Assembly (NCBI RefSeq): GCF_014651895.1
Contig: NZ_BMXT01000001.1
Span: 992,001 to 1,056,000, forward strand
Length of the DNA stretch: 64,000 nt
Source of the DNA: Rhodanobacter panaciterrae
Lineage (GTDB): Bacteria; Pseudomonadota; Gammaproteobacteria; Xanthomonadales; Rhodanobacteraceae
Direction: 5' to 3'
In this document: one piece after another, positions 52,461 through 61,521 of the stretch
Layout: each line of letters opens with the position of its first letter
Numbering within the stretch: the stretch's first letter is position 1
Position numbers and translations under genes: made by a program
The notes under the pieces: generated by a model
What the model saw: only the letters and a program-made list of their open reading frames with translations
Database searches by the model: none
Told to the model about the DNA's origin: nothing

Positions 52461-52946
52461 ATGAGTGCTGTACTGGACAATCGCCATAGCCTGCTGCCGG
52501 GACGCTTCGAGTTCCTGATGGGGCTGTATGCGGAGAACTATCACCGGCTGACGCGGCTGTTCGCGCCGCAGCAACTCGCTCCGGGTCGTTACGTCTCCAA
52601 TGTCGATGACGGGCTCGCCGTGCATCTGCATGTGCAGGAATGCCATCCGTACACGCTGGAGCTGGAACTCACCTACGACTTCGTCGATGCGCATACGGGC
52701 CAGCGCGCGCCGTCGGCGCAGTTGCGCATGTATACCGATGCGCATGTGGCCGAAGCGCTGCATTGCCATCCCGGACGGCATCTGTGGCAGGTGCTCGGCC
52801 CGTTTTCGCCGGCACATACCGTGTTCCAGCATCGGCTGCGCATGAACGGATTTCTGTCGCGCTGGCTGGAGTACCTGGCTGAGCAGGGCCATTCCATCGG
52901 TACGCTGGAGCCGCAACCGGAGTCGTGCGAGGACGGTCGGGAATAG
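52461..52946 (+). CDS. DUF1249 family protein (YqiB-like)
   Basis: A 161-residue protein with LMGLYAENYHRLTRLFAPQ near the start and RLRMNGFLSRWLEYLAEQGH near the end, the DUF1249 pattern. E. coli YqiB is of unknown function and usually sits near the nudix hydrolase gene nudF and cpdA; here it instead follows ppsR by 27 bases. Confidence 0.85.
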   Translation: MSAVLDNRHSLLPGRFEFLMGLYAENYHRLTRLFAPQQLAPGRYVSNVDDGLAVHLHVQECHPYTLELELTYDFVDAHTGQRAPSAQLRMYTDAHVAEALHCHPGRHLWQVLGPFSPAHTVFQHRLRMNGFLSRWLEYLAEQGHSIGTLEPQPESCEDGRE

Positions 52947-53025
52947 GGGTTTTATTGAAGAGTGCAGCCATGGATGGCTGCTTTTTGATCTTTGCGCACA
53001 TGGATGAGCGCACAAATACACCGCA

Positions 53026-53050
53026 ACAAAAAACCCGCACAAGGCGGGCT
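53026..53050 (-). terminator. Terminator of the reverse-strand tRNA unit
   Basis: CCCGC (53034-53038) pairs with GCGGG (53044-53048). On the reverse strand the hairpin is followed by a run of T (complement of the A-tract at 53026-53033). Confidence 0.8.
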
Positions 53051-53063
53051 TTCCGTTTTGTAG

Positions 53064-53140
53064 TGGCGGAGCGGACGGGACTCGAACCCGCGACCTCCGG
53101 CGTGACAGGCCAGCATTCTAACCAACTGAACTACCGCTCC
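53064..53140 (-). tRNA. tRNA-Asp (anticodon GTC), copy 2
   Basis: A 77-base cloverleaf with encoded CCA. Acceptor GGAGCGG pairs with CCGCTCC. Every base equals copy 1 except the fifth acceptor pair, which is C-G instead of T-A. Last gene of the Ala-Glu-Asp unit. Confidence 0.98.
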
Positions 53141-53176
53141 ACATTTGTTTACAACTTCCAGCTTTGCGAGCCAACT

Positions 53177-53252
53177 TGGCGTCCCCACGGGGATTCGAAC
53201 CCCGGTCGCCACCGTGAAAGGGTGATGTCCTAGGCCTCTAGACGATGGGGAC
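53177..53252 (-). tRNA. tRNA-Glu (anticodon TTC)
   Basis: A 76-base cloverleaf with encoded CCA. Acceptor GTCCCCA pairs with TGGGGAC. Anticodon TTC (complement of 53216-53218). Confidence 0.97.
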
Positions 53253-53261
53253 AATTCAAGT

Positions 53262-53337
53262 TGGTGGAGCCAGGCGGGATCGAACCGCCGACCTCCTGCA
53301 TGCCATGCAGGCGCTCTCCCAGCTGAGCTATGGCCCC
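53262..53337 (-). tRNA. tRNA-Ala (anticodon GGC)
   Basis: A 76-base cloverleaf with encoded CCA. Acceptor GGGGCCA pairs with TGGCTCC (one G-T pair at position 3). Anticodon GGC (complement of 53302-53304). First gene of the Ala-Glu-Asp unit. Confidence 0.97.
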
Positions 53338-53354
53338 GCCGCTGGAAGCCGCAA

Positions 53355-53383
53355 AGAATAGGTCCGAGTCCGGTACCCGTCAA
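53355..53383 (-). promoter_or_regulatory. Sigma-70 promoter for tRNA-Ala-Glu-Asp
   Basis: On the reverse strand TTGACG (53383-53378) and TATTCT (53360-53355) are separated by exactly 17 bases. Transcription would begin about 10 bases before tRNA-Ala. Confidence 0.78.
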
Positions 53384-53507
53384 GCTTTTTTTCACGTTCG
53401 GTGAACGATGGCGGTGAAGTTCATTCGCAGAAGCCGTCGGCGTTCGCGCAGAAGTCGATCGTCGTTCGTTTAAGCTGCGATGACTTGCGTGATTGAAGAG
53501 TCGATGC

Positions 53508-55274
53508 ATGCACGAAATCGGTTTCATCCGTGACCTGGCCGTGGTGATGATCGTGGCTGGTGCCACCACGATCCTGTTCCAGCGCCTGCGTCAGCCGGTG
53601 TTGCTGGGTTACATCCTTGCCGGCGTGCTGATCGGGCCGCATACGCCGGGCATGCTGGTGGATGACCCGCGTGCGATCGACGACATCTCCAATCTCGGTG
53701 TCGTGCTGCTGATGTTCACACTGGGCTTGGAGTTCAGCGTACGCAAGCTGCGTGAGGTCGGCATCGGCGTGCTGGCTGTGGCGGTGGCTGAAGTCGGCTT
53801 GATGCTGTGGATCGGCTATGGCATTGGCGGCCTGTTCGGCTGGACTGGCATGGATGCGCTGTTTCTGGGTGCGATCATCTCGCTGTCCTCGACCATGGTG
53901 GCGACGCGGACGTTGGCCGAAGGAGGGCAGCGACAGCAGCCGTTCGCCCAGTTGGTGGTGGGTCTGCTGGTCGCCGAGGACATGCTGGCCATCGTCATGC
54001 TCACGTTGCTTACCGCCGTGGCGATTGGCGGCTCGGTGCAGGCGGAAGCAGCGTTCACGCTGATCGGCCACCTAGGTCTGTTCGTGGTCGTGGGGATGAT
54101 TCTCGGTCTGCTGTTGCTGCCGCGGCTGGTGGATTACGTGGCTGGTTTCGGTCGCGACGAAACACTGCTGGTCAGCGTGCTGGGCATCTGTTTCGGCGCC
54201 AGTCTGCTGGCGGCCTGGATGGGGTTCAGCGTGGCACTGGGCGCCTTCCTGGCGGGTGCGGTAGTGGCCGAATCGCGCAGCGTGGGACGCGTACTGCATT
54301 TGATCGAGCCATTGCGTGACATGTTCGCCGCCCTGTTCTTCGTGGCCATCGGCCTGAAGATCGATCCGGCGATGTTGTTGCAGTACGCGTTGCCAGCACT
54401 ACTTATCGCGGCGGTGGTAATCATTGGCAAGACGCTGGCGTGCAGCTTGGGCATCTTCGTGGTCGGTCACGACGCACGTACTGCATTGCGCTCGGGGTTG
54501 GGCATGGCGCAGATCGGCGAGTTTTCATTCGTGATCGCCACGCTCGGGCTATCGCTCGGCGTGATCAGCCCATTCATTTATCCGATCGCGGTGGCGGTAT
54601 CGGTGCTGTGCATGGCGGCATCGCCGTATCTGACCCGCTCGGCTGGCGGACTCGCGAATGGCCTGCGCCGAATGACGCCGCGTTCGCTGCAGTTGCTGGC
54701 GAGCAGTTACAGCGGCTGGCTGGAGAATCTCAAGCCGGTCAACGAAAACGCCGCTATCGCCGCGATCTTCCGACGGCTGCTGTGGCATATCGCAATCAAC
54801 ATCCTGCTGGTGGTGACGTTGTTCATGATCGGCGCCTACGTCAATGGACACAGCTGGGGCTGGTTCGCGGTCTTCGGCATCCATCGCGATCTGCGCCACA
54901 CGCTGATCTGGGCATGCGCGCTGTTTCTGTCACTGCCGATGCTGATCGCGATATACCGCAAGGCCGAAGCGCTGGGCATGTTGCTGGCCGAGATTGGCAT
55001 ACGCGAGCGGTTTGCCGGCTCGTATACCCAGGCTATCCGCAACGTGCTGGCCCGGATCATTCCGCTGGTCACCCTGTTGGCGCTGGCGTTGCTGATCAGC
55101 GCCCTGGGTTCGACGATCCTGCCGCCGCGCGGCATTGCGCTGTCCCTGATGGTGCTCGGTGTGGTGCTGGCGGTCGTATTGTGGCGCGGTCTGGTGAAGA
55201 TGCATGCACGTCTGCAGGCCGCGCTGAAGGAAACTCTGGACAAGCCTGGACCGTCCGAACAGGGCCCCGGCTAA
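53508..55274 (+). CDS. CPA2 family cation:proton antiporter without an RCK domain
   Basis: A 588-residue membrane protein. The first 380 residues are a Na+/H+-exchanger domain of the KefB/KefC/GerN type: FQRLRQPVLLGYILAGVLIGP, LGVVLLMFTLGLEFS, LLVAEDMLAIVML (acidic ion-binding site) and GMAQIGEFSFVIATLGLSLG. The remainder is a hydrophilic linker followed by about four further helices (residues 425-570) and a short amphipathic tail. No TrkA-N/RCK nucleotide-binding domain is present, although it is usual in Kef systems. Likely a K+ or Na+/H+ antiporter. Confidence 0.87.
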   Translation: MHEIGFIRDLAVVMIVAGATTILFQRLRQPVLLGYILAGVLIGPHTPGMLVDDPRAIDDISNLGVVLLMFTLGLEFSVRKLREVGIGVLAVAVAEVGLMLWIGYGIGGLFGWTGMDALFLGAIISLSSTMVATRTLAEGGQRQQPFAQLVVGLLVAEDMLAIVMLTLLTAVAIGGSVQAEAAFTLIGHLGLFVVVGMILGLLLLPRLVDYVAGFGRDETLLVSVLGICFGASLLAAWMGFSVALGAFLAGAVVAESRSVGRVLHLIEPLRDMFAALFFVAIGLKIDPAMLLQYALPALLIAAVVIIGKTLACSLGIFVVGHDARTALRSGLGMAQIGEFSFVIATLGLSLGVISPFIYPIAVAVSVLCMAASPYLTRSAGGLANGLRRMTPRSLQLLASSYSGWLENLKPVNENAAIAAIFRRLLWHIAINILLVVTLFMIGAYVNGHSWGWFAVFGIHRDLRHTLIWACALFLSLPMLIAIYRKAEALGMLLAEIGIRERFAGSYTQAIRNVLARIIPLVTLLALALLISALGSTILPPRGIALSLMVLGVVLAVVLWRGLVKMHARLQAALKETLDKPGPSEQGPG

Positions 55275-55438
55275 CCGACGAGGCCGCAGCGACGGTGTGT
55301 GAACCTTTCTGCCGGCTGACGGTCAGAGCCCTGAATCGTTGCCAAAGACCGGACAAGCACCGCACAATGCGAGGCCTGCCTCCATCGGGGGGGGCCCGGC
55401 CGGCAACGCCGGCATTTCCAAACATGAGGGAGTTACGA

Positions 55439-56194
55439 ATGAAGCATTTTCTGCGTCCCACGCTGACGGCGGTCGCGATGGCCGTTGCGCTGGGCATGAC
55501 GGCGGGCGTATCTGCCCAGACGGCTGGCGCTGCTGCCGGTACCGTCGACAAAGCCAAGGCCAGCTACGTAGTGGGTTGGGAGATTGCTTCCCAGGTTCCG
55601 CCGATCATGCGTGACGAGCTGGACCCGAATGCTGTGGCAAATGCGGTCAAGGCTGCCTTGTCCGGTCAGAAGCCGACCATGAGCGATGCCGAAGCCAAGC
55701 AGGTGCACGACGCTTTCATGGCGAAGATCCAAGCCAAGTACCAGGCTGAAATGACCAAGCTCGGCGCCAAGAACAAGGCCGAAGGCGAAGCGTTTCTGGC
55801 CAAGAACAAGACCGCTGCGGGCGTGAAGACCACCGCGTCGGGCCTGCAGTACCAGGTGATCAGCCAGGGTACGGGTGCCCGTCCGGGTCCGAACGACACG
55901 GTCGAGATCAACTACACCGGTACCTTCGTCGACGGTACGGTGTTCGATGCTTCCGCCAAGCACAATCCGCCGGGCGCTGCCAAGATTCCGTTGGCTGGCG
56001 TGATCCCGGGCTTCCGCGAAGGTCTGCAGCTGATGCAGATCGGCGGTCATTACAAGCTGTTCATTCCGTCCTCGCTGGCCTACGGCGCCGAGCCGCAGCC
56101 GCCGATGCCGCCGAATGCCACGTTGATCTTCGACGTGACCCTGGTCAGCACCGGCCCGACGCCTGCTGGCGCTGGTGCCCCGGGCGGCAAGTAA
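55439..56194 (+). CDS. FKBP-type peptidyl-prolyl isomerase, FkpA/Mip-like
   Basis: A 251-residue exported protein. A signal peptide ends near SAQ (residue 26). An N-terminal helical dimerisation domain with a long Lys/Ala-rich helix (about 45-125) is followed by a C-terminal FKBP domain (about 130-240: VEINYTGTFVDGTVFDAS, VIPGFREGLQLM, IPSSLAYGA). It is expected in the periplasm as a chaperone and prolyl isomerase. GGAG precedes the start. The C-terminus ends in a Gly/Ala/Pro tail. Followed by a terminator. Confidence 0.93.
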   Translation: MKHFLRPTLTAVAMAVALGMTAGVSAQTAGAAAGTVDKAKASYVVGWEIASQVPPIMRDELDPNAVANAVKAALSGQKPTMSDAEAKQVHDAFMAKIQAKYQAEMTKLGAKNKAEGEAFLAKNKTAAGVKTTASGLQYQVISQGTGARPGPNDTVEINYTGTFVDGTVFDASAKHNPPGAAKIPLAGVIPGFREGLQLMQIGGHYKLFIPSSLAYGAEPQPPMPPNATLIFDVTLVSTGPTPAGAGAPGGK

Positions 56195-56227
56195 CTAAGT
56201 CAGTCGCGGTTTCACGACCGTGCAAGC

Positions 56228-56259
56228 CAGAAGGGCGCGAAGCGATTCGCGCCCTTCTG
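56228..56259 (+). terminator. Terminator after the FKBP gene
   Basis: A perfect 14-bp stem, CAGAAGGGCGCGAA (56228-56241) with TTCGCGCCCTTCTG (56246-56259), has a 4-base loop and is followed by CTTTG. The T-run is short. Confidence 0.75.
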
Positions 56260-56342
56260 CTTTGTGGGGACCATGCACAGCCTCGCTTGCCCGCTACGCG
56301 GTTAGAATAGACGGCTGATGTTTCGAGGGAGTCGCCACAACG

Positions 56343-57689
56343 ATGATGAAGGTCACTATTTTCGGCACCGGCTATGTCGGTCTGGTCACCGGTGCCTGTC
56401 TGGCCGAAATGGGCAATCACGTGGTCTGCGTCGATATCGATACGGCCAAGGTCGAACGCCTGAAGCGCGGCGAGATTCCCATCTTCGAGCCGGGCCTGGA
56501 GTCGATCGTCCGGCGCAATCACGCCGGTGGTCGACTCGACTTCACTACCGATGCCGCCCCGGCGATTGCGCACGCTGAGGTGGTCTTCATCGCCGTCGGT
56601 ACGCCGCCGGACGAGGATGGCAGCGCGGATCTGCAGTACGTGTTGGCCGTGGCCGGAACCATCGGCCGGCATCTCGATCGCTACGCCGTGGTGGTGAACA
56701 AGTCGACCGTCCCGGTCGGTACCGCCGACCGCGTGCGTGAAGCGGTGGCTGTGGAACTGGCCGCGCGCCACGCTGCGGTCGAGTTCGATGTGGTGTCCAA
56801 CCCGGAATTCCTGAAGGAAGGCGCGGCAGTGGATGACTGCCTGCGACCGGATCGGATTATCGTGGGTGCCTCCAGCACGCGCGCGGTAGCGGTGTTGCGC
56901 AAACTGTATGCGCCGTTCAACCGCAACCACGACCGCATGGTGGTGATGGACGAGCGCTCGGCTGAGCTGACCAAGTACGCCGCCAATGCGATGCTGGCGA
57001 CCAAGATCAGTTTCATGAACGAGATCGCGAACATCGCCGAGCGAGTCGGTGCCGATGTGGAGCTGGTACGTCAGGGCATCGGCTCGGATCCGCGGATCGG
57101 CTATCACTTCATTTACCCCGGCGCCGGTTACGGCGGTTCGTGCTTTCCCAAGGACGTGCAGGCGCTGGAGCGCACGGCGCACAGTTACGGCTACGAAGCG
57201 CGTCTGCTCGGTGCGGTCGAGGCGGTCAACCGGCAGCAGAAGACCAAGTTGTTCGAATTGATCTCGTACCACTTCAACGGTGCGCTGGCGGGCAAGACGA
57301 TCGCGTTGTGGGGACTGGCGTTCAAGCCGAATACCGACGACATGCGCGAGGCCTCCAGCCGCCAGTTGATGGAGGCGTTGTGGAGCGTCGGTGCGAAAGT
57401 GCGTGCGTTCGATCCGGAAGCGCGCGAAGAGACCCATCGACTGTACGGTGATCGTGATGATCTGGTGTTGTGCGAGCACGCCAGCGATGCCCTGCACGGT
57501 GCTGACGTACTGGCGGTGGTCACCGAATGGAAGGCGTTTCGCAGTCCGGATTTTGCTGCTATCCGTGCCGCGTTGGCCAAGCCGGCGATCTTCGACGGGC
57601 GCAACCTGTACGAACCGGCCACGGTGGAGGAGGCCGGTCTGGCCTACTACGGTATAGGCCGTGGTCGCAGCCTGCAGATGCGTCGATGA
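56343..57689 (+). CDS. ugd: UDP-glucose 6-dehydrogenase
   Basis: A 448-residue NAD-dependent enzyme oxidising UDP-glucose to UDP-glucuronate for exopolysaccharide or lipid A modification. [17 protein letters not shown] is the NAD motif, [13 protein letters not shown] the signature, and catalytic Cys267 sits in [16 protein letters not shown] ribosome site precedes two adjacent possible starts (56343, 56346). TAGAAT at 56303-56308 may be the -10 box. Overlaps slyX by 4 bases. Confidence 0.97.
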   Translation: MMKVTIFGTGYVGLVTGACLAEMGNHVVCVDIDTAKVERLKRGEIPIFEPGLESIVRRNHAGGRLDFTTDAAPAIAHAEVVFIAVGTPPDEDGSADLQYVLAVAGTIGRHLDRYAVVVNKSTVPVGTADRVREAVAVELAARHAAVEFDVVSNPEFLKEGAAVDDCLRPDRIIVGASSTRAVAVLRKLYAPFNRNHDRMVVMDERSAELTKYAANAMLATKISFMNEIANIAERVGADVELVRQGIGSDPRIGYHFIYPGAGYGGSCFPKDVQALERTAHSYGYEARLLGAVEAVNRQQKTKLFELISYHFNGALAGKTIALWGLAFKPNTDDMREASSRQLMEALWSVGAKVRAFDPEAREETHRLYGDRDDLVLCEHASDALHGADVLAVVTEWKAFRSPDFAAIRAALAKPAIFDGRNLYEPATVEEAGLAYYGIGRGRSLQMRR

Positions 57690-57910
57690 GTGCTCACAAC
57701 GAGACGATCGAACAACGGCTCAACGAGATGGAGGTCAAGCTGACCTTCATCGACGATGCGGTGCAGGCGTTGACGACGGCGGATGCCGACCAGTCGCAAC
57801 GCATTGCTGCGCTGGAGCGGGCGTTGCGCGATCTGCGCGGCGAACTCTCGTCGATGCGCACCGGGCCGGCGGATGAACCGCACAACGAGCCGCCACCTCC
57901 GCACTACTGA
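57686..57910 (+). CDS. slyX: SlyX family protein
   Basis: A 74-residue coiled-coil protein: [29 protein letters not shown] matches SlyX. The C-terminus ends in the typical PPPPHY. The function of SlyX is still unknown. It begins in the ugd stop codon (ATGA). Confidence 0.9.
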   Translation: MSAHNETIEQRLNEMEVKLTFIDDAVQALTTADADQSQRIAALERALRDLRGELSSMRTGPADEPHNEPPPPHY

Positions 57911-57937
57911 TTCCCATACCGATCACGGAACACCAGC

Positions 57938-58534
57938 ATGGCCGATTCCCTGCGCGATCAGCTGCTCAAGAGCGGCATCGTGAAAGAGGTTCAACAGAAC
58001 AGGGTTCAACAGGACCGGGCACGCGAGCAGAAACGCCCGCCGTCGCCATCGTCCGGCAAGCCCGCACGCAAGGGCGGCAAGCCGCCTGTGCCGTCGCACG
58101 CGGCACGACCGTCGGGACAGAGTCGGGAGGAAATCGATCTGGCCAAGGCCTATGCGATACGCGCGCAGACCGAAGCGAACGAACGCAAGCGGATCGAGCA
58201 GGAGGCCGCCGAGCAGGCCAGGTTGCGACGCGAGCGCAAGTTGCAGATCCAGCAATTGCTCGACGGCAAGGCGTTAAACAAGGCCGAGGCCGACCAGCCG
58301 CGCAATTTCGAATACGGTGGCAAGATCCGTCGCGTGCATGTCGATGCGGCGCAGTTGGCGGCGCTCAATGCCGGTGAGCTGGGCGTGGTGCAGCAGGCTG
58401 GCCGTTATCTGCTGGTCAGTCGCGAGATCGCCGAGCAGGTGCAGGCCATCGATGCGCATCTGGTGGCGCTGCTGGTTGATCCGAATGCGAGTGGCATGGG
58501 TGACGATGGCGTGCCGGACGATCTGATGTGGTGA
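57938..58534 (+). CDS. DUF2058 family protein (YaiL-like)
   Basis: A 198-residue protein. DSLRDQLLKSGIV at the N-terminus, a Lys/Arg/Glu-rich coiled-coil middle (about 60-110) and the C-terminal FEYGGKIRRVHV and GRYLLVSREIAEQV segments are the DUF2058 pattern. A nucleoprotein or polysome-associated role has been suggested for YaiL. It lies 27 bases after slyX in the same unit. Confidence 0.88.
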   Translation: MADSLRDQLLKSGIVKEVQQNRVQQDRAREQKRPPSPSSGKPARKGGKPPVPSHAARPSGQSREEIDLAKAYAIRAQTEANERKRIEQEAAEQARLRRERKLQIQQLLDGKALNKAEADQPRNFEYGGKIRRVHVDAAQLAALNAGELGVVQQAGRYLLVSREIAEQVQAIDAHLVALLVDPNASGMGDDGVPDDLMW

Positions 58535-58576
58535 CCACGATTCTGGCTCGGGCGTGAAGTCGGGCACCATAAAAAA

Positions 58577-58604
58577 ACGCCCGGCTGTGCCGGGTGTTTT
58601 TATT
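58577..58604. terminator. Bidirectional terminator between DUF2058 and FadB-like genes
   Basis: ACGCCCGGC (58577-58585) pairs with GCCGGGTGT (58589-58597), one G-T pair, with an A-tract on the left and TTTTATTT on the right, so it can end both converging units. Confidence 0.85.
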
Positions 58605-58622
58605 TGAGCGTGTCAGTCCTGC

Positions 58623-60704
58623 TCAGCTCGCGGAAGCATCCGGTATGTCGAAGCCACTCTGTGCCAGTGCCGGGTGATCCCAGCCGTTCTTCGGGCTGAA
58701 GCGTTCGCCATAACGCTGGGCCAACTGTTCCAGTCGGGCCTTGAGCTTGTCGACACCTTCGCTGCGCGCGTACTGGATCGGGCCGCCGCGGAACGGCGCG
58801 AAGCCGGTGCCGAAAATCACGCCGGCATCGAGCAGATCGGCATCGTCGACCACACCATCGGCGAGGCAGGCGATCGCCTCGTTGACCATCGGCAGGATCA
58901 TGCGCTCCTGCAGGTCGGGCGGCGGCATGTAGTCCTTGTCGACTTCAGGCTTCTGCGGCTTGCCGTCCTGCCAGATATACAGGCCCTGGCCGTCCTTCTT
59001 GCCGCGCTTGCCGGCTGCGACCTTGTCGTCCAGGCCCGGCGGTACTTCCAGTCCGAGGAATGGTGCGAGCTCCTTGCCGACCGAGGCACAGACGTCCAGT
59101 CCGACGGTGTCGGCCAGTTCGATCGGGCCCATCGGCATACCGAATTTCTTCGCTTCGCGGTCCAGCACCGGGCCGGGCACGCCTTCGCTGTACAGGCGCA
59201 TCGCCTCAAGCAGGTACGGCATCAGGATGCGGTTGACCAGGAAGCCCGGCGTACCCTTCACAACCACCGGCAGTTTGCCGATCGCCTTGCAGAACGCCAG
59301 CGCGCGTTTCTCGATGGCCGGGTCGAGCTGGTCGTGGCGCACCACTTCGACCAACGGCATCTGCGCCACCGGATTGAAGAAGTGCAGACCAAGGAAGCGC
59401 TGCGGCGCCTTCAGACCTTCGCGCAGTTGATCCAGCGGAATGCTGGAGGTGTTGCTGGCGAGGATCTCGTCGGCCTGGAATTGCGGCTCAATGGTGCCGT
59501 AGAGCTCACGTTTGGCTGCGGCGTTCTCGTAGATCGCCTCGATCGCCAGATCGGCGTTGGCGATGCCTTTGCCGTCGACATCGGCGCGCAGGCGACGGAC
59601 GGTGGCTTCGACCTTCTCTGGTGTCTTCAGCTTCTTTTCGTACAACTGACGGGCACGATCCAGCGCGGGCTGGATGTATTTCATCTCGCGGTCCTGCAGG
59701 GTCACGTCGAAGCCCTTGAATGCGGCCCACGCGGCGATGTCGCCACCCATCACGCCGGCACCAACCACATGCACGTGCTTGATGCCAGGATCGGTGCCGC
59801 CACCCTGACCCTTCAGTCGCTCCTGCAGGAAGAAGATACGGATCAGGTTCTGCGCGGTCGGCGTCTTCGCCAGCTTCGCCACCGAGCGCGCTTCGAGTTT
59901 CAGGCGCTGCTGAATATTGGAGCCGCCGCGCTTCCACACCTCGATCATCGCGAACGGAGCGGGATAGTGTTCCTTGCGGACTTTCGCGGCGGTCTGCTTG
60001 TACACCATCGGCGCGAGGATCTGGCGCGCAAGCCAGGTATTGCTGGCCCACGCTTTGGCACGCCGCGCAAAGGGATGGGGTTGCGGACGGCGCAGCAGCA
60101 GGCGTGCCTCGACCAGCAATTCCTCCGGACGCGCCACGCGATCGATCACGCCCAGTGCCAGCGCGCGTTTGGCCGACAGCGACTTGCCGGTCAGCATCAA
60201 CGGCAGTGCTTCGGTGGCACCGATCAGGCGCGGCAGGCGCGCGGTACCACCCCAGCCGGGATGGATGCCGAGCATCACTTCGGGCAGTGCGATCCGGGTT
60301 TTGTCGTCGTCAGCCGCGATGCGCTGGCGGCAGGCCAGGACCAGCTCGGTGCCGCCGCCCATGCAGGCGCCGTGTATGGCGGCCACCGTCGGGCAGGGCA
60401 GCCGTGCCAGCGATTCATAGACGCGCTGGCCGTGCTCGATGTTCTCCAGCACGGTGTCATGTTTGGCGTACTCGACGAAGGCCTTGATGTCGGCCCCCAC
60501 CGCAAACCCGGATGGCTTGGCCGAATGGATGATGACGCCGGCCGGCTTCTCGATCGCCAACCGCTCGACGATCTGCTCCAGCTCATCCAGTACCGCGCGC
60601 GAGATCGCGTTGACGCCGCTGCCTGCGCGGTCGAGTGCAAGCGTGACAATACCGTCGTCGCTTTCGCTGGTCTTCCAGTGGTTGAAGCGCAATCCTTCGA
60701 ACAT
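58623..60704 (-). CDS. FadB/FadJ-like enoyl-CoA hydratase/3-hydroxyacyl-CoA dehydrogenase
   Basis: A 693-residue bifunctional beta-oxidation enzyme. The N-terminal crotonase domain has both hydratase glutamates in GGGTELVLA and ALPEVMLG. The dehydrogenase domain starts with the NAD loop VVGAGVMGGDIA, then LASNTSSIPL and catalytic His in GLHFFNPVAQMPLVEVV. It ends with two 3HCDH C-terminal domains. The start at 60704 (MFEGLRFNHW) has no strong ribosome site, and the longer frame up to 60887 is unlike the family. No thiolase (FadA) gene is adjacent, so it may be FadJ-like or rely on a distant thiolase. Confidence 0.92.
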   Translation of the reverse strand: MFEGLRFNHWKTSESDDGIVTLALDRAGSGVNAISRAVLDELEQIVERLAIEKPAGVIIHSAKPSGFAVGADIKAFVEYAKHDTVLENIEHGQRVYESLARLPCPTVAAIHGACMGGGTELVLACRQRIAADDDKTRIALPEVMLGIHPGWGGTARLPRLIGATEALPLMLTGKSLSAKRALALGVIDRVARPEELLVEARLLLRRPQPHPFARRAKAWASNTWLARQILAPMVYKQTAAKVRKEHYPAPFAMIEVWKRGGSNIQQRLKLEARSVAKLAKTPTAQNLIRIFFLQERLKGQGGGTDPGIKHVHVVGAGVMGGDIAAWAAFKGFDVTLQDREMKYIQPALDRARQLYEKKLKTPEKVEATVRRLRADVDGKGIANADLAIEAIYENAAAKRELYGTIEPQFQADEILASNTSSIPLDQLREGLKAPQRFLGLHFFNPVAQMPLVEVVRHDQLDPAIEKRALAFCKAIGKLPVVVKGTPGFLVNRILMPYLLEAMRLYSEGVPGPVLDREAKKFGMPMGPIELADTVGLDVCASVGKELAPFLGLEVPPGLDDKVAAGKRGKKDGQGLYIWQDGKPQKPEVDKDYMPPPDLQERMILPMVNEAIACLADGVVDDADLLDAGVIFGTGFAPFRGGPIQYARSEGVDKLKARLEQLAQRYGERFSPKNGWDHPALAQSGFDIPDASAS

Positions 60705-60779
60705 GGGGATAAATGCATGGTGGAGGAGGTCTGAACCATACCGTTCTGCCGCCTTGATTGCGAGTTGTGACGGGCTTGC

Positions 60780-60808
60780 TTGACCACGCCATGGCACCAG
60801 TGTGAAAT
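60780..60808 (+). promoter_or_regulatory. Possible promoter for the hypothetical/FimX-like unit
   Basis: TTGACC at 60780-60785 and TGAAAT at 60803-60808 are separated by 17 bases, in the 309-base gap between the FadB-like gene (reverse) and the next forward gene. The leader would be about 200 bases. Nothing else was recognised in this gap. Confidence 0.45.
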
Positions 60809-61013
60809 CGAGCCACCGCAGGGAAATGGTCGGCTTGGCCCGGCTGGGCGGAACATGCGGCCGCGGCATGGGCTGCCGGCTGAACAATGAAGCAACGCAC
60901 CGTGGTTCAATGGGCCGTGCAATGGCCTGGCAATCCCCGACAAGCCACGCGTTTCATTGCTGGCATGACGATTCATCATGGCACTGCTACCGACGCTACA
61001 GGACGGGGACGCA

Positions 61014-61508
61014 ATGACTTCTGCAATGGCCTCCGTTCCACCGCAAGCCGGTGCCGAGATCTTCGAGCGGATTCTGGCGGCTCCCACCGGTCTGGTCGTG
61101 CTGGACAGCAAGGATGTCCACGCCCTGATCGAGCAGTTCCGCGCGATCGCCCGGCATACCGGGCAGGCGGTGTATCTGTGGCAGCCCGATACGGGTCTGG
61201 GCAGCCTGCGCGACGTGCACGTACGAGTGCCGGACTGCCAGCGCCTGGGCAATGCACTGCGCTACATGAAACAGAGCATGCATTTCGGCGTCTATTTCCT
61301 GCTGGGGCTGGAATTGCCGTTGTCGGCGATGGACGCTACCTTGCTGCGCCAACTTGCCCGTGCACCGAAGGAACACCTGCGTCGCGTCGTGCTGATCGAT
61401 GCACCGGCGTCACTGGCCGAACATCTGGGTGAGCTGGCCGTACGGTTGAGCAGTGAAGACAGCCAGCCGCGGCGCCTGCGCCTGCGCGATGGCCGCTGGC
61501 TGGTTTGA
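61014..61508 (+). CDS. Conserved-looking hypothetical protein upstream of the FimX-like gene
   Basis: A 164-residue predicted cytosolic protein (176 if the ATG at 60978 is used). It shows alternating hydrophobic strands and helices (GLVVLDSKDVHALIEQF, HFGVYFLLGLELPL, HLRRVVLIDA), compatible with a small alpha/beta domain. GGACGGGGA lies just before ATG 61014. Its stop is 13 bases before the GTG of the cyclic-di-GMP protein, and the next gene's ribosome site overlaps its end, so they are cotranscribed. Not identified; a partner or regulator role is inferred from position only. Confidence 0.7.
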   Translation: MTSAMASVPPQAGAEIFERILAAPTGLVVLDSKDVHALIEQFRAIARHTGQAVYLWQPDTGLGSLRDVHVRVPDCQRLGNALRYMKQSMHFGVYFLLGLELPLSAMDATLLRQLARAPKEHLRRVVLIDAPASLAEHLGELAVRLSSEDSQPRRLRLRDGRWLV

Positions 61509-61521
61509 GGTGGATACGTCC

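Noticed and set aside
54440-55438. N-terminal extension of the FKBP gene reaching back 333 codons
   Set aside because: It overlaps the antiporter gene in another frame. The signal peptide and ribosome site place the real start at 55439.
58674-60734. A 686-codon forward frame opposite the FadB-like gene
   Set aside because: Antisense shadow. The reverse strand encodes full crotonase and dehydrogenase motifs.
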